This document shows positions 8,373 to 17,254 of a DNA stretch of 64,000 nucleotides, piece by piece; position 1 is the stretch's first letter, and each line of letters begins with the position of its first letter. Both the position numbers and the translations under genes were made by a program. The stretch is from Pseudomonas sp. H1h. Its GTDB lineage: Bacteria > Pseudomonadota > Gammaproteobacteria > Pseudomonadales > Pseudomonadaceae. The stretch spans positions 248,001-312,000 of the forward strand of contig NZ_AYMJ01000008.1 in assembly GCF_000633255.1 (NCBI RefSeq), read 5' to 3'. Below the pieces are notes generated by a model that saw only the letters and a list, made by a program, of their open reading frames with translations, had not been told where the DNA came from and ran no database searches.

Positions 8373-8612
8373 ATGAGCAATGATCCGAGACTACAAGGCG
8401 GTAGGGGTGAGGATGACCCGATGCCCACATCACCAGACCCATTGAGTCCTAGTCGCACGGAAGACGACCCAATGAAAGAAACACGAATTGATGAATTGCC
8501 GAATAACGAAGGCGAACGTCCGCTTGATGACGACGACGTCGAGCTCGATCCTGATCGAGTAAAGGAAGAAACCGATAATGCTGTGATGGATCAACAGCAA
8601 GATCCCCGCTGA
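8373..8612 (+). CDS. Small acidic disordered protein
   Basis: A 79-residue protein rich in Asp, Glu, Pro and Asn, with two similar acidic blocks ('GGRGEDDPMPTS' and 'PSRTEDDPMKET'). It has no hydrophobic core and is predicted to be disordered. The ATG at 8373 has GAGAGG five bases upstream; a GTG two codons earlier is less likely. Function unknown; small acidic proteins like this are common among stress-induced genes of pseudomonads. Confidence 0.6.
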   Translation: MSNDPRLQGGRGEDDPMPTSPDPLSPSRTEDDPMKETRIDELPNNEGERPLDDDDVELDPDRVKEETDNAVMDQQQDPR

Positions 8613-8732
8613 AAGCGAACCTGCTATCTGGGGAAGCCATCAAAATGGCGTGTGTAGGCAACCAGCACAGGTTGCAACGCGCACGGGCGCGGGGGAGAAA
8701 TGCTTCTCGTGATTGCACCCAGAGGTTTTGCC

Positions 8733-8760
8733 AATAAAAGGCCCGCAAGGAGTGCGGGCC
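8733..8760 (-). terminator. Rho-independent terminator (minus strand)
   Basis: Perfect stem GGCCCGCA/TGCGGGCC around AGGAG (8740-8760); the minus strand continues with TTTTATT. It serves the small secreted protein gene ending at 8811. Confidence 0.75.
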
Positions 8761-8810
8761 GGTAAGCGACCAAAAGGAGCTTTCGTAAAGGTACATCGGG
8801 AAATGTGAAA

Positions 8811-9083
8811 TTAATGTGACGAGCGAATCAGCTCTTTTTCTAAAGGAAAGTTCACCAGTGTCGGTGAGGCAGGGCTCTGAGAGGAATTCTTGAGCTGGTC
8901 TTCCAAGGATGGAAGGGGGCTGACGATGGGTGTCCAATCGGTAGCAAAATCAAAATTTTGTGCGGGAGGAGCGAGCTTTTCATACAGATATTCAATCTGC
9001 TCTCCTACAAAACGCGCCGAATAAGCTGCGGCTGAGGCTGCCACCGCAAACGTGAGAATGGCAGTCACCCGAATGGCTGGCAT
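8811..9083 (-). CDS. Small exported or membrane-anchored hypothetical protein
   Basis: A 90-residue protein with one N-terminal hydrophobic segment ('VTAILTFAVAASAAAYSARF', about residues 6-25) that can act as a signal peptide or anchor, followed by a polar Pro/Ser-rich tail. No family is recognised. It ends at its own terminator and therefore appears to be monocistronic. Confidence 0.6.
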   Translation of the reverse strand: MPAIRVTAILTFAVAASAAAYSARFVGEQIEYLYEKLAPPAQNFDFATDWTPIVSPLPSLEDQLKNSSQSPASPTLVNFPLEKELIRSSH

Positions 9084-9237
9084 GTCACTTCCTTATGGGT
9101 AAATTCCATTCATCATAGTGCACGTTAGGGAAGCGAGTCGCACGTGTTGGAAATTGTCCAAAAATGGTGAGTCAGCGAACCTAAAGGATATGCCTTGGGG
9201 GCGAATCAAAAAGATAGCTTTCGGGGGAGGGGCCATG

Positions 9238-10589
9238 TCATTGGAACTGATTTCGACCTCCTGCCTTAGCCTCATAGAGCGCTGCATCTGCTGCTTCCAC
9301 CAGCTGCTGTGATTGGGTCGGGCCTCCATACTCGGCAACCGCAATGCCAATACTTACCGTCACTCGCCCGAAGGGGCTGCTGGGATGGTAAATGTTTTCT
9401 TTCAGAAGCCGATTCAAAATCATTTTTGCTACAACCGTAGCACCCACCCGATCGGTGTGGGGCATGATAATGCCCATTTCTTCTCCACCATAACGTGCGA
9501 CCAAGTGCGAGACCTGCGTATTTCCATTGCAAGGGTCTCATCAAAGCAGCGTCTGTTCGCGAGTCCTGTCAACGCGTCTTTCATTGCCAGCAATTCCAGC
9601 TGTCGATTCGAAGAGACAAGTTGTTGCTGAGCAATCCGCAATTCCGCTTCCACTTCGATCCGTCTGTGAATATGCCTAATCAACATGCAGCAGATAATCG
9701 CGGTGATTACCATCAGGCTTCCCACCACTGCAAAAGACAACATTGCCTCCATACGCCAGGCAGCCAAGGCCTCACGCTTACCCAGAGCGACGGTGGTGAT
9801 CAATGGTTGTTCATCGCTTTTGCGAAAAGCATAAAGCCGTTCCACACCGTCCAGGCTGGAGGTGAACGAAGCCGTTCCTATGGACTGATCCACCAGGTAG
9901 CGTACATATATCGGCGAATGCGAAAAATTACGCCCCATGTCCTCTTCGCGAAATGGATAACGAACCAAGAGTGTGCCGTCAGTGGAGGACAAACCAATGG
10001 CTCCATCTCGCCCTAGATCGATTGTTCCAAAAAGCTTTAGAAAATTTTCAACGCCTAAAGTCACTGCCACCACGCCAGCGAAGTGACCGTGAGCGTCGTT
10101 GAAACGGCGACTGACGGTAATGACCCATTCTTGATTTGAACGACTGCGAATTGGCGAACCAATAAACGTTTCACGCGATGGATCAGAGCTGTGATGAATG
10201 AAAAAAGCTCGATCGCTGCTGTCGGCCCCAGCGGGAATGGCCTTGTTCGAAGATAACAACCAATGGCCTTGCCGATCGTAAATGGTGACGCCGCTTAATT
10301 GGGGCATTAGCGGCTGTTGCCGTTCAATGAGAGCCCTCAGTCGCTGGATTTTAGCTGGCTCGCTTCCCTCCGCTTCAAGCCTCTCCACCAGACCAAGCAA
10401 AAGCAGTGAGCTCTGTCTAACAACACTTTCTGAGTAGGTGGTCAGGGCCTGCGCGAGATTCAAACCATGAGTATCAGCCTCTCGCAAGGCCCGTTCCCTC
10501 GACGCCCCCACTTTCCAGATGGTCAGTGACACAAGAGAGAGGCCGATGATGGTTAACAACAGAATAACGAGGTGGACGTCACGCTTCAC
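9238..10589 (-). pseudogene. Cache-GGDEF diguanylate cyclase with internal deletion
   Basis: The gene begins with a membrane segment, an extracellular dCACHE-type sensor (about residues 35-275: 'GVTIYDRQGHWLLSS', 'GVVAVTLGVENFLKLF'), a second membrane segment (about 285-308) and a helical linker leading into 'DALTGLANRRCFDETLAMEI'. The reading frame then breaks near 9510 and resumes in another frame at 'LVARYGGEEMGIIMPHTD'. About 45-50 residues that normally lie between these two pieces, including the metal-binding Asp and the 'DxFKxxND' region, are missing. A cyclase without that Asp cannot make c-di-GMP, so this is an inactivated gene unless the sensor half has another use. Confidence 0.85.
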
Positions 10590-10913
10590 ATCATTTCCTT
10601 ATGAAAAAGCTTGTCTGGGTAAAATAGCGTGGTCTCGGCCAATCGTCAGCATGGCAATAGAGATATTGCACGAATAATTTGATGTTTTTAAGCTGTCCGA
10701 ATTTAAAGTTTTGGTTTGGTTTGAAGAACGGTTAAAGATTTCTGGTATGAAAAACTTCAACTTGATTTGCGAATTTTTAAGTGGCCTCAGTGTTAAGTCG
10801 GGAGTTCGAGCCACAATCATCGCGCGTGTATCAAGATTTTAAAACGAGTCGCGCGATATGTGTTTTTTGCGTACGTTCGGCTTTAAATGTGCGCGGTAAT
10901 GCGTTGGTCAATA
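10590..10913. other. AT-rich intergenic stretch
   Basis: About 320 AT-rich bases between two minus-strand genes. Short open frames on both strands have no recognisable features. It should hold the promoter of the cyclase pseudogene. AT-richness makes it a plausible target for the MvaT-type silencer encoded nearby. Confidence 0.35.
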
Positions 10914-11162
10914 TCACGAGTTTTCGAGCAGTGACACGCTATAATCATAATAGGAGATATAGGGCATTGAATTGTCGAGTCGAGCTTGTTCTAACCAGCT
11001 TCTGGTGCTTGAAGTATTGAAGCCCGATCTTGTAGAAAGCAGGTGCTCAACTAACTTTGTCGAGATGCGATAGCTTCCACACCCATAATTGCAGTGAGTC
11101 TCGACCCATTTATTTGACTTTACTTGCATAACTGCATCGGCGTTACAAACTAGACATTTCAT
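10914..11162 (-). CDS. Small zinc-ribbon-like protein, CxxC type (copy 1)
   Basis: An 82-residue protein starting 'MKCLVCNADAVMQV' with a second cluster 'HCNYGCGSYRIS' about 20 residues on; four Cys could bind one zinc. A C-terminal motif 'TRSWLEQAR' follows. The same pattern (CLxC, then CxxCGxYRxS, then TRxWLxxxR) occurs in the gene at 27186-27419, so these are divergent members of one family. Here the second cluster is C-x4-C rather than C-x2-C, a variant spacing. Function unknown; nucleic-acid or protein binding is a guess. Confidence 0.65.
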   Translation of the reverse strand: MKCLVCNADAVMQVKSNKWVETHCNYGCGSYRISTKLVEHLLSTRSGFNTSSTRSWLEQARLDNSMPYISYYDYSVSLLENS

Positions 11163-11251
11163 ATTTGCCCTCCGTGGTTCCTGTGCAGTGTAGTAGACAA
11201 ACGGGAGGGCGAGCGGTCTAGAGCTCTACAGCGATGCTCGCGTCAAGAGGA

Positions 11252-11515
11252 TTATTCGTCTACCTCCATAAGCTGGAAAATGGCACTGTCGCTTTCACGA
11301 ATGAGCAGCCCATCCCTGAAACGAGCATTCTTACTGCCGTTGTAGCGAAAAAATTTCCCGTCGAACGTACCAGTTACGGTTGAAAGATCCGGCCCTTCGC
11401 CACGCTCCCAAGCATCGTAGGGCCAGTCGTAGTATTGCCCTGCGATTATGCGACCGATAGGAACATGCCCTGACATCACATCGTAGGTTGCGCGTTTTTT
11501 GTAGCTAAATGGCAT
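11252..11515 (-). CDS. Hypothetical protein, 87 aa
   Basis: The ATG at 11515 with AGGAAG seven bases upstream gives an 87-residue product beginning 'MPFSYKKRATYDVMSGHVPIG'. The open frame extends further upstream but lacks a ribosome site and has atypical composition, so the shorter form was chosen. The protein is soluble and rich in aromatic residues ('GQYYDWPYDAWERG'), with a likely beta-rich C-terminal half. No family recognised. Confidence 0.6.
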   Translation of the reverse strand: MPFSYKKRATYDVMSGHVPIGRIIAGQYYDWPYDAWERGEGPDLSTVTGTFDGKFFRYNGSKNARFRDGLLIRESDSAIFQLMEVDE

Positions 11516-11769
11516 TGAAAACTTCCTGAGATTAGAACAAATGCAGGGATCGAGATAATTTCTCAAGCATGCCATGCGTTTGTACGAGCCGCGACTCATG
11601 TTAGGTAGCGCGCTGCTTTCCTTGCCGATCATAGACAACAGTGGCTTTGGGTTGAGCCAGTTCTCCGATGTGCCTTCCAGGCACAATCGTTTTGTCGGTC
11701 TAGAGTTGAAGGGCCTCATCTGTTTGGTGAGGTAATTCAGTGTCAAAAACAGACAGACGAGGTAATAAC

Positions 11770-12436
11770 ATGACCACCCAAAATGGAATGCTAGACCCAG
11801 ACGATGCTGTCATTTTGCTCATCGACCACCAAAGCGGTTTATTTAACACTGTACGAGATGTGCCCATCCCCGATCTTCGTAATTACGTGATAGCGATCGC
11901 AAAAACGGCGACGCTGTTGAACATTCCAGTGATCATCACAGCGTCGGTACCTGACGGGCCGAACGGCCCGCTGATCCCAGAGATCCATCAGCATGCTCCT
12001 CACGCGGTGTATGTACCGCGGACAGGCCAAATCAACACGTGGGACAATCCTCTATTTGTTGAGGCGGTTGAGAAGACTGGTCGAAAGACACTCATCATCG
12101 CTGGCACGCTTACAAGCGTTTGCATGGCCTTTCCTGCAGTCAGCGCGGTTCAAGCGGGTTACAAAGCATATTGTGTTTGACGCTTCTGGGAATTGGAGCA
12201 AGCTGGCAACCGACACCACGATCGCCCGCGTCGTTCAGGCCGGGGCGATTCCCACTGATACGTTTGCCATCGTGGCTGAATTGATGCAGAAATGGAACCG
12301 GGCCGAAGGTTCGCGTTTCGCTGAAATCCTCGCTGATCATGTATGCCCGGAATACAAGTGCCTGATGGAAAGCTTTGGTAAAGCGCAGGCGGTGGTGAAA
12401 GAGGTCGCAGATACTCACTTGGACAAATACCAGTAA
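11770..12436 (+). pseudogene. Isochorismatase-fold hydrolase (YcaC-like), frameshifted
   Basis: Repaired, this encodes about 220 residues of a YcaC-type cysteine hydrolase. Visible are the catalytic Asp region '[12 protein letters not shown]', a Lys in '[11 protein letters not shown]', the nucleophile loop '[11 protein letters not shown]', and after the break '[19 protein letters not shown]'. A single-base loss near 12172 shifts the frame and brings in a stop at 12178-12180, cutting off the C-terminal third. The ATG at 11770 follows a poor ribosome site. All active-site residues precede the break, but the missing part forms the multimer interface, so function is doubtful. A sequencing error is the main alternative. 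Confidence 0.82.
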
Positions 12437-12490
12437 AAATTGCTTCCGTTGAAATACCGGGACGGCTTATCTAAAGAATGTTCGGATAGC

Positions 12491-12514
12491 GGGGCGCTTC
12501 GGCGCCCTTTTTAG
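12491..12514 (+). terminator. Rho-independent terminator
   Basis: GGGGCGC/GCGCCC stem with a TTCG tetraloop followed by TTTTT, downstream of the isochorismatase-fold pseudogene. Confidence 0.85.
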
Positions 12515-12710
12515 CTTCGTGATGACATTGATGAGACTGGGCAGTAGAGGTGTCCTCCTCGCTGGTCGCTTCAGGGACGAGCTGTTTGGGCTGCGACCAG
12601 CGAGGTGAACGATGAAATCTTAGCTCACACCATAGAATTGCGCTTTACACACCTAGCCCCCAATTCATGCCGCTGAAGTGAGCCGCTTCTGAAAAATGTC
12701 GAGACATTGC

Positions 12711-13160
12711 TTACCGCTGCAGATCATTCATATCTGATTCAAGCTTGGGTGACTGAGTGGGATCAGCGACGGCCATTGGCTGTTCTGCTGCGACAGAGTC
12801 AAGATTGACCTGCTCATCCTTCCCGAGGGAGCTGTATCGTTCTCGCAGCTTGCGCAAATCTCTTGAGCCCATTTGTTCCAGGCATAGAGCCGCGTTTTGC
12901 GCGTCCTTGGTGGCGCGTATCAGTTCGTCAATCTTGAGATGCAAAATGTCGTTGTCGCGGTTTTGGGTGTTCTGAATGAGGAACACCATCAGGAAGGTAA
13001 TGATGGTTGTAGAGGTATTGATGATGAGTTGCCAGGTGTCGTTGTAATGGAAGTAGGGCCCGGTCAGCCCCCAAACGACTATCAAGGCCATTGCTGCAAG
13101 GAATGTTTTTGAGCTGCCAGCCCAGTTCGACAGGGCTTGGCAGAAACGTGCGAATTTCAT
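12711..13160 (-). CDS. Low-affinity iron permease family protein
   Basis: A 149-residue membrane protein of the family named for yeast Fet4 (Iron_permease). Two membrane segments (about residues 18-32 and 44-62: 'FLAAMALIVVWGLTGPYF', 'LIINTSTTIITFLMVFLIQN') are followed by the signature 'NTQNRDNDILHLKIDELIRA' and a soluble C-terminal tail. Bacterial members are short and their transport activity is unproven, so the family name should not be taken as a function. The gene is monocistronic and read away from the envelope operon at 13484. Confidence 0.85.
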   Translation of the reverse strand: MKFARFCQALSNWAGSSKTFLAAMALIVVWGLTGPYFHYNDTWQLIINTSTTIITFLMVFLIQNTQNRDNDILHLKIDELIRATKDAQNAALCLEQMGSRDLRKLRERYSSLGKDEQVNLDSVAAEQPMAVADPTQSPKLESDMNDLQR

Positions 13161-13483
13161 GGTTGCGAACTCTATTGATTGGTATGAGGTAGACCATCTG
13201 CAACGCCTGAAATTCTTTCTTACAATTTAACTCTTCGTCGGATTCCCTTCAGCGCAATCAGTTGCAACGAATTTTGCATAAAACTGTGCTTTTTGAGTCA
13301 TTACACCACTCGGCGATTCGCCTGACGAATTTCGCCCCAAGGGCTCCCCGGGTGACGCAGTAATTTACGCTCATCAACCATGTTGAACTCTCTCATTACC
13401 TGACCCGTCCTCTGCTTTGAGGGGCTCAGGGCATTTTTGCTGCGCAGTCCCGTCGACGTTTTCAACAGAAAGCGAGGGACAAC
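13161..13483. other. Divergent intergenic region
   Basis: 322 bases between the iron-permease-like gene (minus) and the three-gene operon (plus); it should contain both promoters. A GAACTC hexamer at 13384-13389 with CCTC about 17 bases on loosely recalls an envelope-stress sigma (AlgU) promoter, but the match is weak. Confidence 0.35.
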
Positions 13484-14131
13484 ATGAATACTTCAGATAG
13501 TACGGCTGGGGCTCCATCAGCTACCCCGGATGATGGGAAGTCTCAGGATTTTCAACATTTGAAGGACGATGTGGCCGAAGCGCTGGGTGGCGCAAGGCAG
13601 CATGCAGATGAGCAATTCGGACAGTACCGCGACACTGCCGCCGATCAGATTGAGGCCTTAGCCCAAGGTGCAAAAAGCTTTGTTTCCGAAATCGAGGACA
13701 AGGACACCTTTGGCATGTCCGATTATTTAACAGACATGGCGGAATCCATGACCGGCTTGGCGGGAAACCTGCGGGGAAAAAGTGCTGAACAGTTGCTACA
13801 CGATGCAGCTGACCTGGCGCGAAACAATCCCGGATTATTTATTGCTGGCAGCATCGCCTTAGGCTTCGGCTTGTCGCGGTTTTTAAAGGCGGGCAATTCC
13901 GTCGCTGCGACTGTCCCTGCGAGTCAAGATCCTGCAGCGGGCACCTCGACACCGCCCACAACGGGATTTGGTGCTCACCGACCTTTCGAGACGTCCTCTC
14001 CATCGTCATCTGATCCGCAGCCTGGATTGGCTACCGGTATTACACCGAGCTCGCCAGGCGAATCGGATCATCCCACGGACTTTGCCGGGTCAACGACATC
14101 GGGTTCGCAAAACACGAAAGGAGAGTTGTGA
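13484..14131 (+). CDS. ElaB/DUF883-like membrane-associated protein
   Basis: A 215-residue protein with a helical, Ala/Asp-rich N-terminal half, a hydrophobic segment 'NNPGLFIAGSIALGFGLSRF' (about residues 113-132) and a low-complexity Ser/Thr/Pro tail. The single C-proximal hydrophobic segment after a helix resembles ElaB/YqjD-type ribosome- and membrane-associated proteins. It is first in a tightly coupled three-gene operon: its TGA overlaps the ATG of the holin-like gene by one base. The function of this trio is not established; an envelope stress role is inferred from the partners. Confidence 0.7.
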   Translation: MNTSDSTAGAPSATPDDGKSQDFQHLKDDVAEALGGARQHADEQFGQYRDTAADQIEALAQGAKSFVSEIEDKDTFGMSDYLTDMAESMTGLAGNLRGKSAEQLLHDAADLARNNPGLFIAGSIALGFGLSRFLKAGNSVAATVPASQDPAAGTSTPPTTGFGAHRPFETSSPSSSDPQPGLATGITPSSPGESDHPTDFAGSTTSGSQNTKGEL

Positions 14132-14559
14132 TGAACAGAGACGATTCAGAACTGCCGGGCTCAAGGCCGTTGACTCAGCCCGAAGATGCGTCCGTCGTTG
14201 GACTGCTGCGTCAATTATCCCGAGAAGTGCCCGCTTTGTTCACCAAGGAACTCGCTCTTGCCAAGGTCGAGCTTCAATCCAGCCTCAACACGTTGAAAGC
14301 TGGAATCGCTGCAGTAGCGGGAGGAGCCATTGTGTTCCTGGCGGGCTTCATCATCCTGCTGATGTCGGCAGTTTACGGTTTGAGCTTGTTCATGGCGCCG
14401 TGGTTGGCTGCTCTCATTGTCGGTGTTGTCGTGATGATCATCGGCTTTGCGATGCTGCAGTCAGGTAAAAAACAATTCGAGCCGTCACACTTCAAGCCTG
14501 ACCGGACGCTGGACGCCTTGAATAAAGATCAGGAAGCGCTGCGGAGGAAAGTCTCATGA
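14131..14559 (+). CDS. Phage holin-like superfamily III protein (YqjE type)
   Basis: A 142-residue protein with the domain annotated as putative actinobacterial holin-X/YqjE. A soluble amphipathic N-terminus ('GLLRQLSREVPALFTKELAL') leads to two membrane segments (about residues 66-88 and 92-112). Despite the name, chromosomal members are not lysis proteins and are co-expressed with ElaB/YqjD-like proteins, as here. Start and stop overlap both neighbours, indicating translational coupling. Confidence 0.85.
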   Translation: MNRDDSELPGSRPLTQPEDASVVGLLRQLSREVPALFTKELALAKVELQSSLNTLKAGIAAVAGGAIVFLAGFIILLMSAVYGLSLFMAPWLAALIVGVVVMIIGFAMLQSGKKQFEPSHFKPDRTLDALNKDQEALRRKVS

Positions 14560-15377
14560 AAAGCGATCTGGAAATCGAATCCGAAAAAAGCCCTGAACAG
14601 ATTGAGCGCGAAATTGATGCGCAGCGTGAAAGCATCGGCAATATCGTCGATAAGCTCGAAAGCAAATTCACACTCGGTCAGATGATTGATCAGGCGTGGG
14701 GCATGATGCAAAACAACGGCTCGACGTTCATCACGAACCTCGGCACCAGTGTTCGCAATAACCCAGTTCCTGCAGTACTGACTTCAATTGGGTTGCTGTG
14801 GATGATGATGAGTCAGAATCGCCCACCAGTTGCTCAACCGGTATATCGCACCGGGCCGGATCAGGACAGGGCTGGTGAATGGGCGGATGGCCTGGCTGAA
14901 GGGATCGACAATGTGCGCGATGGCCTTCACCACACTGCCGACTCCTTGAAAGAGGGATATCAGTCATTGAAAAGCAAGGCTAGTCAACTCGGGGACAATG
15001 TCGGCGCCGCCGGCGAAAATCTCAGTCATGCCATGCATGACGTAGGCGACCGGTTAAATCGTACTACTCATGTGGTGGGACAGCAGTTCAACCAAGTACT
15101 CAGGGAGCAGCCATTAGTAGTCGCAGCGGCAGGTATCGCGTTGGGAGCAATGATTGGCGCGGCATTGCCCACCACCTCAACAGAGCAGCGCTACCTGGGT
15201 CGTACCAGTGCCGGCTTGGTGGATAAGGTCAAGAAGCAAGCACAAGAGGGCTACGAAGCCGTGCGCGATAGTGTCACAAAGACGACGGAACAGGACATGG
15301 GAAGGGGGATTGAAACGTCAAAAAACTCTACAACCACAGCGAGTGCGGATATTTCGCGCGGATTAGGGACTTCATAA
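14556..15377 (+). CDS. DUF3618 domain protein
   Basis: A 273-residue protein with the DUF3618 signature at its start ('EKSPEQIEREIDAQRESIGN', then 'IVDKLESKFTLGQMID'). A hydrophobic segment lies near residues 71-86 ('PAVLTSIGLLWMMMSQ'), then a long amphipathic helical region, and a second hydrophobic stretch ('PLVVAAAGIALGAMIGAALP', about 188-207). It overlaps the preceding gene by ATGA and ends the operon before a terminator. Its role in membrane organisation or stress is inferred from partners only. Confidence 0.85.
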   Translation: MKSDLEIESEKSPEQIEREIDAQRESIGNIVDKLESKFTLGQMIDQAWGMMQNNGSTFITNLGTSVRNNPVPAVLTSIGLLWMMMSQNRPPVAQPVYRTGPDQDRAGEWADGLAEGIDNVRDGLHHTADSLKEGYQSLKSKASQLGDNVGAAGENLSHAMHDVGDRLNRTTHVVGQQFNQVLREQPLVVAAAGIALGAMIGAALPTTSTEQRYLGRTSAGLVDKVKKQAQEGYEAVRDSVTKTTEQDMGRGIETSKNSTTTASADISRGLGTS

Positions 15378-15384
15378 ATCTTCG

Positions 15385-15417
15385 CAAACGGGAGCCCTAA
15401 AAGGGGCTTCCCGTTCG
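15385..15417 (+). terminator. Operon terminator-like stem-loop
   Basis: AACGGGAGCCC pairs with GGGGCTTCCCGTT (one bulge) around a short A-rich loop just after the DUF3618 gene. The T-tract is poor (CGTTCGTTG), so it may also act as an mRNA-stabilising hairpin. Confidence 0.6.
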
Positions 15418-15673
15418 TTGCATTGCTCGGATTAGCTTCTTTGGAAACGGTTGAAGCTTTCTCAAAGCAGAGTGCTTATATGGAGATGCTGGTGAAGGCC
15501 AGTCCATCGGGAATCGATTGCCACCCGTGCACGATCAAGGATGCAAGGCGGTAATCAAGCAGAAACTCTGGAAAAAGAGTAATAAAGTTTCTCTAGCAGT
15601 GGTTTCGTCGCTGGCGGTTTAATAGGTTCTATTTCTTTTTATAGCTTGTATTTAATTTACGGAGGCACCTGTT

Positions 15674-16210
15674 TTGCCAAGAATTTTAACTTCCAAATTG
15701 AGTGATGCCGACTTCAACGCGCGGGATGCGAAGATGTTCGGCTCGCCCAAAGAGCGCCTCGATTTCTATCGTCGAGAGATTCAATATGAGACCGCCATCC
15801 TGTCCAATCGAACAAACGCGTATCTGACTGCACAATCGTTTTTGGTGATCGCGTTTGCCTCTAGTATGGCCAACGTCAATCCAGAATGGGGCAAGTTATT
15901 TACGCTAGTGGTGCCTCCCTTCTTGGCGCTTCTGGGGCTTCTCAGTTCATTGAATGCTTGGCCCGGCATTCGCGCCGCGTATGACATCATCGATCATTGG
16001 TACTACAAGCAGAGCGAACTGCTTAGAAGTGAGCCGGTGATGGGATTAGCCTATGACGAATCGCCTCTGTTTTGTGAGCGTGAATCCAGCCATAAGGGTT
16101 ACCGTCAGGCATTGCTTTTTTCAGTACGTACCCCATGGATATTTGCGGCATTTTGGGTTTTGCTAGCCGGCTGGGCAGTCTACATTCAGTTCTCTAATCC
16201 TGGCGCATGA
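15674..16210 (+). CDS. Integral membrane protein, 178 aa, unknown
   Basis: It starts at a TTG with GGAGG eight bases upstream. The N-terminus is soluble and charged ('FGSPKERLDFYRREIQYETA'), followed by three or four membrane segments (about residues 55-70, 77-97, 152-172) with a cytoplasmic loop between. The motif 'LLSSLNAWPGIRAAYDIIDHW' looks conserved-family-like, but I cannot name the family. It converges on the GFA-type gene with a 16-base gap. Confidence 0.7.
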   Translation: MPRILTSKLSDADFNARDAKMFGSPKERLDFYRREIQYETAILSNRTNAYLTAQSFLVIAFASSMANVNPEWGKLFTLVVPPFLALLGLLSSLNAWPGIRAAYDIIDHWYYKQSELLRSEPVMGLAYDESPLFCERESSHKGYRQALLFSVRTPWIFAAFWVLLAGWAVYIQFSNPGA

Positions 16211-16226
16211 TGGGTCATAGGCCGCA

Positions 16227-16619
16227 TCATGGAATTTGCCACTGTCCGCCGTCCTCGACGGGGACGTTTTCTAAATCGAAGGGATTGACCCCCTCCAGAC
16301 AGCCTACATTGAATCCAAATTCCGCGCGGTTGGTTCCTCTCCGATGGTGCGTGTGGATACCGCAATTGCGACAGAAAAAGTGTTCAGCGATCTCCTGACC
16401 AAATTTGTACATTGTCAGCGATTCTTCGCCCTGAACAATCCGCAGATTGGAGGACGCGATAGTTGCACCCACCGCGCCTTTTCGTTTGCAGAAAGAGCAG
16501 CCGCAGTGGTGTGGCGCCGGCATGCCTTGAGGCAGGTGGATTTGCAGGACAACTGCTCCACAATGACAGCTGGCGCGATGATATTTACGGATTAGGGTGT
16601 TTCCTATGTGCTTGAGCAT
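16227..16619 (-). CDS. GFA (CENP-V) family zinc protein
   Basis: A 130-residue protein with the zinc motifs of the glutathione-dependent formaldehyde-activating (GFA) fold: 'CHCGAV' (about residue 18), 'HHCGCSFCKRKG' (about 38) and 'FFCRNCGIHTHH' (about 80). These Cys bind one structural and one catalytic zinc. Many family members have no proven enzymatic role, so formaldehyde detoxification is only possible; a zinc alcohol dehydrogenase of the formaldehyde-dehydrogenase kind lies 1.6 kb away. AGGTGA lies six bases before the ATG. Confidence 0.88.
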   Translation of the reverse strand: MLKHIGNTLIRKYHRASCHCGAVVLQIHLPQGMPAPHHCGCSFCKRKGAVGATIASSNLRIVQGEESLTMYKFGQEIAEHFFCRNCGIHTHHRRGTNRAEFGFNVGCLEGVNPFDLENVPVEDGGQWQIP

Positions 16620-16677
16620 CTGGTTTCACCTTCTTGCCATTGAGTCTTGCTGGAAAATTTGCTCCGACCGCGCACGA

Positions 16678-16926
16678 TTATGCGTCCGTCCACTCCAAGG
16701 CCGCTGTTTCCCGCCATTTTACGTCTGTCACGCCGAATCGTTCGGCCTGCGGCCTCGACATGACTTTTAAGGGCGGTCTACCAGGCTTAGGAATCGGGGC
16801 TAATCCGGCGTCGCAGCTTGCCCAGTGCCATGCGTCCTCATTGCGCATTTTTTTTGCGCGAATGACGAACGACTTCGCTTGACCATGAAGCTTGTAGTCG
16901 ACGACAAAAAGGTCTGTTTGGCTCAT
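16678..16926 (-). CDS. DUF6555 family protein
   Basis: An 82-residue soluble protein matching a Pseudomonas-specific family ('LFVVDYKLHGQAKSFVIRAK', 'NEDAWHWASCDAGLAPIPK'). The family is small, of unknown function, and often found near stress genes. AAGGAGG lies seven bases upstream of the ATG, an unusually strong site. It lies 58 bases upstream of the GFA gene on the same strand, so the two may be co-transcribed. Confidence 0.8.
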   Translation of the reverse strand: MSQTDLFVVDYKLHGQAKSFVIRAKKMRNEDAWHWASCDAGLAPIPKPGRPPLKVMSRPQAERFGVTDVKWRETAALEWTDA

Positions 16927-17254
16927 GAGTTCCTCCTTACGCTCATAGGCAAATGAGTAGTTCTAGGAGAAAAAAATTCCAATGATTTTTCGTTTCGTTT
17001 CAACGTGCCTTCTGTAGGGAGGCACACGTCACGAATGGGAGAAATTTTGCCTTGCAGGCAGACCATATTTGATTCAATCCGCACGGCCCAAAGGCATGTT
17101 ATACGCCGCGTAGGGTCGGCTGAGCGCTGCAGCTAAAATGCTTCGTTTCAAGGAGGATAATTCCAAAAAGTTGTCAATAATGCTTCTTTCAATTCTTGAC
17201 GGACTTCTGTTCTGAACAACAATTAATGAATATTGCCTCCTAGGATGAAACGTG
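16927..17254. other. Divergent intergenic region
   Basis: 328 mostly AT-rich bases between the DUF6555 gene (minus) and the DUF1652 gene (plus), presumably with both promoters. Open frames here have no recognisable features. Confidence 0.35.

Noticed and set aside
11516-11746. N-terminal extension of the 87-residue hypothetical protein
   Set aside because: No ribosome site, unlike the ATG at 11515; composition differs from the rest of the frame.
13384-13412. AlgU-type promoter before the holin-like operon
   Set aside because: Only half of the consensus is present; kept as a remark in the intergenic entry.
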